From Pseudomonadota bacterium (GTDB lineage: Bacteria; Pseudomonadota; Gammaproteobacteria; Xanthomonadales; Rhodanobacteraceae): DNA of 64,000 nucleotides. Of this stretch, positions 60,042 through 64,000 are shown one piece after another; position 1 is the first letter of the stretch, and every line of letters starts with the position of its first letter. The stretch is from contig JAKQJM010000057.1 in the NCBI GenBank assembly GCA_029561145.1, positions 62,001 through 126,000 on the forward strand, written 5' to 3'. The notes beneath the pieces were generated by a model that was given only the letters and a program-made list of their open reading frames with translations, did not search any database and was not told the DNA's origin. Made by a program: the position numbers and the translations under genes.

Positions 60042-60725
60042 ATGAAACGTATTGGCATTGCAATGGCAGTGGCGGGGATGTGTCTTTCCAGTTCAGCGAT
60101 CGCGCAGACCAGGATCAATCTCGATAACTACAAATCCCTTTATCCGAACTTGTCCCCGGCAGAGCGGGCCGCCTATGACCAGGCGCTGGCCGACAAGCTC
60201 ACGCAGGCACGTTTGAACTGGGTTGTACCCAATGGTCCGGTCCAGGGAGACGTTTGCACGGTACCGGCGCCCGGTGCAGTCAATCCTTTCACGAACTCAT
60301 CGACGACGGTCGGCGCGACAAACAACTACGATATCGCGACTACCTGCGGTGTAGGCCAGACGCTGTTCGGCGGCACGGGCGCTTCGCTCGATGTCGCTTA
60401 TGGTGTCGTTACGGATGCGAACTGCCAGGTTACCGTCAGTGCAGATCCGACCGGCACCAACTGGGATCTCGCGCTCTACGTGCTGCAGGCACCAGGCGCA
60501 GCCTGCACGGCGCTGCCAGCCTTGGCCGACGCGCAATGCATCACGATGGACGATGACGGAGCCAGCAATACCACCGAGACGGTTACCTTCAGCGCGATCG
60601 CGGGTACCGAGTATTTCGTGATCATCGATGGTTTCAACGCGGCTACGGGCACGTTCGACCTGAATATCACGGGCACCGGCTGCAGCCTTGTCCCGGTAGA
60701 ACTGGAGAAGTTCTCGATCGACTGA
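60042..60725 (+). CDS. Secreted protein with PPC-like beta domain
   Basis: Signal peptide SSSAIAQT; NWDLALYVLQAPGAACTALPALADAQCITMDDDGASNTTETVTFSAIAGTEYFVIIDGFNAATGTFDLNIT; C-terminus VPVELEKFSID. Confidence 0.8.
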   Translation: MKRIGIAMAVAGMCLSSSAIAQTRINLDNYKSLYPNLSPAERAAYDQALADKLTQARLNWVVPNGPVQGDVCTVPAPGAVNPFTNSSTTVGATNNYDIATTCGVGQTLFGGTGASLDVAYGVVTDANCQVTVSADPTGTNWDLALYVLQAPGAACTALPALADAQCITMDDDGASNTTETVTFSAIAGTEYFVIIDGFNAATGTFDLNITGTGCSLVPVELEKFSID

Positions 60726-60764
60726 TACGTGTCGATCCGATCGGCCATGGCGCGCCGACCGCAA

Positions 60765-60798
60765 AAAAACAAACCGCGCGAATGCGCGGTTTGTTTTT
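60765..60798. terminator. Bidirectional intrinsic terminator between convergent genes
   Basis: AAAAACAAACCGCGC-gaat-GCGCGGTTTGTTTTT perfect 15-bp stem. Confidence 0.9.
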
Positions 60799-60864
60799 GA
60801 TGCCGACCGCGCAGATCCGCAGGCCGGATTACCGGCTGGCCGCGTTGCGGCAATCCTTCGCGAT

Positions 60865-62628
60865 TCAAAACGGCGTTGCGCTGCGCAGCACCGGGTAGCG
60901 ATTGTAGCGGTCGTCCCAGGACGCGTGCCGGCGCGCGAAGAAGTCCAGCCGCGCATTCGGATCCTTGGCAAATCCGTCGTCGCTGGCAAGGCGCTGGTTG
61001 AATTCCGCGGCGATCGCCGGATCCTTCAGCATGTGACGCGAAATCTCCTCGGCGACATACGACTCCATGTATTCCTTGCGCTCGAATGCGCCATTGAATT
61101 CGCCCCAGGCGGCAAGCGAATCGGGAGCCTGCGGTTCAAGCATGGCGATCACGAGGCGCGACTTCGCCTGGGCGATCGGTACGAACAGCGAACCGGCGGC
61201 AACATCGATCGGTTCGGACTTCCAATCACCTTCGACGGTCAATCGCTGGTGGTCCTCGAACGGCTGTGCGTCGAAGGTCACCTTGCTCGCGCGGAACGAC
61301 TCGACCGCGGCCATCGGCAGCGCGCTTTCGATGACGTGGAACGAAATGCCATGAAGCGCGAGTCGGGCCCCGACCCAGCCCGCATGAGCGGCTGGAACCA
61401 CATAGCCGCCACGTGGCGTCGACACGGTGAGGTTCGGCTGCACGTCATCGCGCAGCGGGATCTTCCACAACATCGGCTTTGATTCGTCGTAGCGTGTCAT
61501 CAGCGTGCCAGAGACTTCCGACGGCGTGCGCGAATACGCATAGCCACGGAAATCGATCAGATGGCTCGTGCTGGTCGCCTTGTAGCTCAACGCAACCTTG
61601 CTGCCGCCGAGTTGCGCTGCGCGCTGGTCGGCGTCGTCGGCGAGTACCCGCCATTCGCTGCCATGGGCTGCCACCAGCTCAAGCAGGTCGATGATCGTGT
61701 TGCGTGTGGCCCGCACGCGCGTGGCGTAGTTTTTCCACGAGTGGGTTTCGACGAGCACGCCGAAGCGATTGCGCAGCGGCATGTAGCCGTGCGAGAAGCG
61801 CGGAGGCGGCACGTTGTCCTCGAAACCCGAGGCAGGATCGTCGTAGTCGACGAACGAGGGGTAGAACGCGAGCGGCAGCGAGCCCTGTTTGCCGAGCATC
61901 TCGACCAGCGACGTGCGCAACGCGAGCCCGGCCTTGCGCAGGTCGGCATCGCCCGAATACACGGGTTCGACATTGATCGAAAGGTCGTGCTCGAACTTGG
62001 CCCCGTCAGTGACGTGGAGATCGACGAGGGCCAGCGGATCCCAGTCATTCATCAGGGACAGCATCGCCTGCATCTCGGGAGCATCGGCCTTGACGTAGTC
62101 GCGGTTGAGATTGAAATTCTGCGCGGTCGTGCGCCAGCCCATTTCCTCCGGGCCGCGCTGGTTCGGGCGATTCCATGCCTTGAAGCGTTCGTGGCCGTCG
62201 ATGTTGAAGACCGGCACGAAGATCAGCACGAGCTTGTCGAGTGTGGCCTTGGCCGCGCGTCCTTCGAGAATCTCGCGCAAGGCCAGAAACCCGGCGTCCT
62301 TGCCATCGATCTCGCCGGCATGGATACCGCCCTGCACCAGCATGATCGGGAGTTTGCGCTCGTGCGCCTGCGCTGCGGTCAGCGCGCCACTGCGCGACAC
62401 GATCAAGGCCTTCATCGGGCGACCCTCCGGCGTCTTGCCGAATTCAATGCAACGCACGGTATCCGGGTACTTCTCGGCAAATGCGGCACACAGGCGAACG
62501 ACCTCCTCGTAGTGCCCGGTGCGCTTGAAGGCGGATTGCTCGGCTACCGTGGCGAGTGGATGCGTCGCCGCGAAAGCGCACGGCGCGAGCAACACGGCGA
62601 GCGAGGCAAGGAGTCTGATGCGGTACAT
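60865..62628 (-). CDS. M14 family zinc carboxypeptidase, secreted
   Basis: Signal peptide; MLVQGGIHAGEIDGKDAGFLALREIL; FVPVFNIDGHERFKAWNRPNQRGPEEMGWRTTAQNFNLNRDYVKAD. Confidence 0.92.
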   Translation of the reverse strand: MYRIRLLASLAVLLAPCAFAATHPLATVAEQSAFKRTGHYEEVVRLCAAFAEKYPDTVRCIEFGKTPEGRPMKALIVSRSGALTAAQAHERKLPIMLVQGGIHAGEIDGKDAGFLALREILEGRAAKATLDKLVLIFVPVFNIDGHERFKAWNRPNQRGPEEMGWRTTAQNFNLNRDYVKADAPEMQAMLSLMNDWDPLALVDLHVTDGAKFEHDLSINVEPVYSGDADLRKAGLALRTSLVEMLGKQGSLPLAFYPSFVDYDDPASGFEDNVPPPRFSHGYMPLRNRFGVLVETHSWKNYATRVRATRNTIIDLLELVAAHGSEWRVLADDADQRAAQLGGSKVALSYKATSTSHLIDFRGYAYSRTPSEVSGTLMTRYDESKPMLWKIPLRDDVQPNLTVSTPRGGYVVPAAHAGWVGARLALHGISFHVIESALPMAAVESFRASKVTFDAQPFEDHQRLTVEGDWKSEPIDVAAGSLFVPIAQAKSRLVIAMLEPQAPDSLAAWGEFNGAFERKEYMESYVAEEISRHMLKDPAIAAEFNQRLASDDGFAKDPNARLDFFARRHASWDDRYNRYPVLRSATPF

Positions 62629-62756
62629 GCTGGCGAACCCTGTGGGAAGGTGTCCGGATGGTAACGCAGCGCCGCGCCGGACGAGCCGCCGGCCTGTTCT
62701 GGCGTGGCGTTCGTGCCATCATCCTGAAGGCGATGCCGATTTGCCGAAGAGGTGGA

Positions 62757-63806
62757 ATGGTCGTGAGTCCGATTGCCCGAGTGTCCGGCAAGGTGCTCGT
62801 CATCGCCCATCGTGGCGCGAGCGCGTTGCTTCCCGAGCACACCCTGGTTGCCTATGCCAGGGCCATCGAGGACGGTGCGGACCTGATCGAGCCGGATCTC
62901 GTCATGACGCGCGACGGCGTCCTCGTGGCGCGTCATGAAGGCGAGATCAGCGCATCGACCGATGTTTCATCACGCGCCGAATTCCACGCGCGCAGGACAT
63001 CCAAGCTGATCGATGGCGTCCTCGTCGAGGGCTGGTTCTGCGAGGATTTCACCCTGGCCGAGTTGCGAACCCTGCGCTGTCGTGAGCCACTGCCCGACAT
63101 GCGCAGTCGCGCACACGACGGTCTGCACGCGATCCCCACGTTCGACGAGATCGTCGAACTCGCCGCGCGGGAATCACAACGGCGCGGGCGCATGATCGGG
63201 ATCATTCCGGAAATCAAGAATTCGACCTGGTTCCATTCGATCGACCTCGACCCCGAACGCGCACTCATCGCTGCCGTGCAGCGCCACGACTACTTGCGGC
63301 ACGCGCCATTCGGCATCCAGTCGTTCGAGGTCGGCAATCTGAGGGAGTTGCGCAGTTCGCTGGGCAGCTTCGCCAACATCTTCCTCGTCCAGTTGATCGG
63401 TTCCGATGATGCGGCACCTTTCGATCAGGTGACGGCAGGATCCGAGCCACAACCGTACACGACGATGATCGCGCCATCAGGACTGGCCGCGGTCCGCGAG
63501 TATGCCGATGCCGTCGCCGTCAACCGTCGTCGCATCCGGCCACTTGATCCGGTCAGTGGTGGATTGGCCGCCGAAACCACGATCATCGCGGACGCACATG
63601 CGGCGGGGCTCGCCGTGCATGCCTGGACCTTGCGTCCGGAAAATGCATGGCTGCCTCCTGCCTGGCGTTGCGGAGACGATCCGGCGAAGCGCTGCGAATC
63701 CGGTTTCCTGCGCGAGATGCGTGCCTTGATCGATGCCGGCGTCGACGCGATCTTCAGCGACGATCCCGGGTTGGCTCGTCGAGCGGTAGATGCATTGATC
63801 GACTGA
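62757..63806 (+). CDS. glpQ: Glycerophosphodiester phosphodiesterase
   Basis: VIAHRGASALLPEHTLVAYARAIEDGADLIEPDLVMTRDGVLVARHE. Confidence 0.92.
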   Translation: MVVSPIARVSGKVLVIAHRGASALLPEHTLVAYARAIEDGADLIEPDLVMTRDGVLVARHEGEISASTDVSSRAEFHARRTSKLIDGVLVEGWFCEDFTLAELRTLRCREPLPDMRSRAHDGLHAIPTFDEIVELAARESQRRGRMIGIIPEIKNSTWFHSIDLDPERALIAAVQRHDYLRHAPFGIQSFEVGNLRELRSSLGSFANIFLVQLIGSDDAAPFDQVTAGSEPQPYTTMIAPSGLAAVREYADAVAVNRRRIRPLDPVSGGLAAETTIIADAHAAGLAVHAWTLRPENAWLPPAWRCGDDPAKRCESGFLREMRALIDAGVDAIFSDDPGLARRAVDALID

Positions 63807-64000
63807 TTTCAATCCTGGCCTGCGCGCGCCCTCGCAGACGAGGCATTGCTGCGCGCTTGCCTTTTGTTTTCGCGCCGGCCGATGGTGCGCGGTTCGAACG
63901 GGAACTGCAGGACGTGTTTTCTCTTGCCGCATCGGTCCGGTCGTCGACAGATCGTCCAATGGTCATCGGTCGCGCGGTGCAACGGCGCGGCATGCGCCAG

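Noticed and set aside
61561-62664. 367-aa plus-strand ORF
   Set aside because: Antisense to the M14 peptidase gene.

Overview
This 64 kb window looks like ordinary chromosome from a high-GC gammaproteobacterium, probably Lysobacterales/Xanthomonadales (inferred from gene content and protein style; not tested by search). Genes are densely packed. I found no rRNA, tRNA, CRISPR array, integrase or transposase. Recognisable blocks are: hemW; a broken ParDE/RelE-like toxin-antitoxin remnant; a histone-deacetylase-like gene; rdgB-rph-yicC-gmk; the Mla lipid-transport operon (mlaFEDCB with convergent mlaA); rpoZ-spoT-ridA-recG; rpmE2 and gltA; mrcA divergent from pilMNOPQ; a large Ig-like lipoprotein directly after pilQ; a cNMP-binding/EAL protein; a MoxR-DUF58-VWA-TPR-BatD operon; a dicarboxylate symporter; a Ser/Thr kinase with a TPR-like C-terminus; transketolase and gapA; a secreted pair ending in a collagen-like protein with about 141 uninterrupted Gly-X-Y triplets; a TetR/HlyD/ABC exporter operon; an M14 peptidase; and a glycerophosphodiester phosphodiesterase. 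I see no unmistakable new defence or mobile system. The best leads are the pilQ-linked Ig-like lipoprotein, the translationally coupled secreted-protein/collagen pair, short C-terminal motifs (IFQNGFDS and VPVELEKFSID) that could be lineage-specific sorting tags, a Bat-type VWA protein with a degenerate MIDAS, the decayed toxin-antitoxin module, and several perfect inverted repeats at promoters. All family names come from reading the translated sequences; no database search was run.
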